DNA of 6,788 bases, taken from assembly GCA_020853455.1 (NCBI GenBank), contig JADYYV010000164.1, positions 1 through 6,788 on the forward strand. The letters run 5' to 3'. Positions 5,580-6,788 of this stretch are shown here, piece by piece. The DNA comes from Alphaproteobacteria bacterium. GTDB lineage: Bacteria; Pseudomonadota; Alphaproteobacteria; Micavibrionales; UBA2020. The notes beneath the pieces were generated by a model, which made no database searches, was not told the DNA's origin, and saw nothing but the letters and a program-made list of their open reading frames with translations. Made by a program: the position numbers and the translations under genes. Numbering within the stretch: position 1 is the first letter of the stretch; each line of letters opens with the position of its first letter.

Positions 5580-6788
5580 ACTCACCATCGACGGTATGGA
5601 AGTCACGGTCGAACCCGGCACCTCCATCATTCAGGCGGCCGAACAACTGGGCATCGAAATCCCGCGTTTCTGCTATCACGACAAGCTGTCCGTGCCGGCC
5701 AATTGCCGCATGTGCCTCGTCGAAGTCGAAAAGTCGCCGAAGCCTGTAGCGTCCTGCGCGATGCCCTGCGCGGAAGACATGAAGGTGCATACGAATTCGC
5801 CGCAGGCGCAAAAGGCGCGCAAGGGCGTAATCGAAATGCTGCTCATCAACCACCCGCTGGATTGCCCGATCTGCGACCAAGGCGGCGAGTGCGACCTGCA
5901 GGACCAGACGGTAGCGTTTGGATTTGACCGTTCCCGCTACCGCGAAGAAAAACGCGCGGTGAAGGACAAAGACCTTGGCCCGCTGATCAAGACAACTATG
6001 ACCCGCTGCATCCATTGCACGCGTTGTGTCCGGTTCGGCGATGAAATCGCAGGCGTCGATGAAATGGGCGTTCTGAACCGCGGCGAACACCTTGAAATCG
6101 GAACTTACGTTCAACAGATGGTATCGTCTGAACTGTCCGGCAACATCATCGACATCTGCCCTGTCGGCGCATTGACATCGAAGCCCTACGAATTTACCGC
6201 CCGGCCGTGGGACCTGCGCAAGGTCGAAAGCATCGACGTATCCGACGCAGTCGGATCGAACATTCGTATCGATACACGCGGTGGCGCCGTTCTGCGCGTG
6301 CTGCCCCGCCTGCATGAAGGCGTGAACGAAGAATGGATTTCCGACAAGGCGCGTTTCAGCATCGACGGCCTGAAAAACCAGCGTCTCGACCGCCCCTATG
6401 TGCGCGTTAACGGCAGGCTGGAACCGGCAAGCTGGAATCAGGCATTTGCTGCGATCACCGAAAAACTCGCGGGCGTCGATGGCAAGAAATTCGGCGCAAT
6501 CGCCGGGGATCTTGCGGATTGCGAGTCTATGGCGGCGTTGAAAGACCTGCTGGCCGCTTACGGCTCTAAAAACCTCGAATGCCGTCAGGATGGCGCGCAA
6601 TATGATGTGTCGCAGGCTTGCGGCTGGCGTTTCAATACGACCATCGCGGGGATTGAACAGGCGGATGTCATCCTGCTGGTCGGCACCAACCCGCGCCACG
6701 AAGCGGCGCTTGTCAATGCGCGTATACGCAAGACATGGCTCGCCAAGCGCATCAAGATCGGTGTGATTGGCCAGCAGGTCGATTTGAA
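5572..6788 (+). CDS. nuoG: NADH-quinone oxidoreductase subunit G (complex I, 75 kDa homologue), 3' end outside window
   Basis: NuoG carries the first part of the iron-sulfur wire from NuoF towards NuoB. The frame from ATG 5572 stays open to the right edge, giving 405 residues of a protein usually near 690. Visible ligands: 2Fe-2S N1b by Cys34, Cys45, Cys48 and Cys62; the His-ligated 4Fe-4S N5 by His94, Cys98, Cys101 and Cys107 (NHPLDCPICDQGGECDLQD); 4Fe-4S N4 by Cys146, Cys149, Cys152 (RCIHCTRCVRF) and Cys196 (DICPVGALTS). After FTARPWDLRKVESIDV begins the degenerate molybdopterin-oxidoreductase domain, with NEEWISDKARF and GTNPRHEAALVNARIRK. The N7 cysteine set of E. coli and Thermus is absent, as in alphaproteobacteria and mitochondria. 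AGGGGGA at 5560-5566 is its ribosome binding site, five bases upstream and within the SRPBCC gene, whose end it overlaps by eight bases. Confidence 0.97.
   Translation, partial: MPKLTIDGMEVTVEPGTSIIQAAEQLGIEIPRFCYHDKLSVPANCRMCLVEVEKSPKPVASCAMPCAEDMKVHTNSPQAQKARKGVIEMLLINHPLDCPICDQGGECDLQDQTVAFGFDRSRYREEKRAVKDKDLGPLIKTTMTRCIHCTRCVRFGDEIAGVDEMGVLNRGEHLEIGTYVQQMVSSELSGNIIDICPVGALTSKPYEFTARPWDLRKVESIDVSDAVGSNIRIDTRGGAVLRVLPRLHEGVNEEWISDKARFSIDGLKNQRLDRPYVRVNGRLEPASWNQAFAAITEKLAGVDGKKFGAIAGDLADCESMAALKDLLAAYGSKNLECRQDGAQYDVSQACGWRFNTTIAGIEQADVILLVGTNPRHEAALVNARIRKTWLAKRIKIGVIGQQVDL

Noticed and set aside
5488..6699. Long open frame of 403 codons on the minus strand, opposite nuoG and the SRPBCC gene end
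   Set aside because: It is the reverse reading of a GC-rich coding gene, shows no recognisable family, and nuoG on the + strand has full cluster-ligand motifs. A long antisense frame is expected at this composition.
1..6788. CRISPR arrays, insertion sequences, attachment sites or phage genes
   Set aside because: No regularly spaced repeats, terminal inverted repeats or transposase/integrase motifs were seen; although a tRNA gene is present, no second copy of its 3' end was found in the window.

Overview
The window carries the front part of a respiratory complex I (nuo) operon of an alphaproteobacterium, reading left to right on the + strand, preceded by the tail of a probable metal-cation transporter gene and a tRNA-Asp gene. 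The alphaproteobacterial assignment is inferred from protein features: NuoC and NuoD are separate (not fused as in E. coli); the visible part of NuoG has the mitochondrial/alphaproteobacterial form, with no cysteine set for the extra N7 cluster; and NuoD, NuoF and NuoC carry motifs close to those of alphaproteobacteria and mitochondria. Base composition is moderately GC-rich. Genus and order cannot be fixed from this window.

Layout: 1-88 is the C-terminal end of a likely cation diffusion facilitator (CzcD/ZitB type). 89-220 is AT-rich and non-coding, with a weak terminator-like hairpin and a good -35/-10 pair placed to transcribe tRNA-Asp(GUC) at 221-297. 298-445 is the nuo leader, with a weaker promoter candidate resembling the tRNA promoter and a possible 13-codon reading frame just before nuoA. 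Then follow nuoA (446-823), nuoB (827-1363), nuoC (1363-2025), nuoD (2022-3209), nuoE (3209-3856), nuoF (3856-5139), a small SRPBCC/START-like gene (5136-5579) and nuoG (5572 to beyond the right edge).

How the genes work together: NuoE, NuoF and NuoG form the NADH-oxidising arm (FMN plus clusters N1a, N3, N1b, N4, N5). NuoB, NuoC and NuoD form the connecting arm that passes electrons to ubiquinone (cluster N2 in NuoB, quinone site at the NuoB/NuoD interface). NuoA is a membrane subunit at the joint between the arms. The expected ligands for the clusters named are all present, so this looks like a functional enzyme. The remaining membrane subunits would be expected downstream of the window.

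The item that is not standard is the 147-residue SRPBCC protein between nuoF and nuoG. It overlaps both neighbours, has its own ribosome binding site, and is therefore probably made together with complex I. The protein family is recognisable, but its role in a complex I operon is not known to me.
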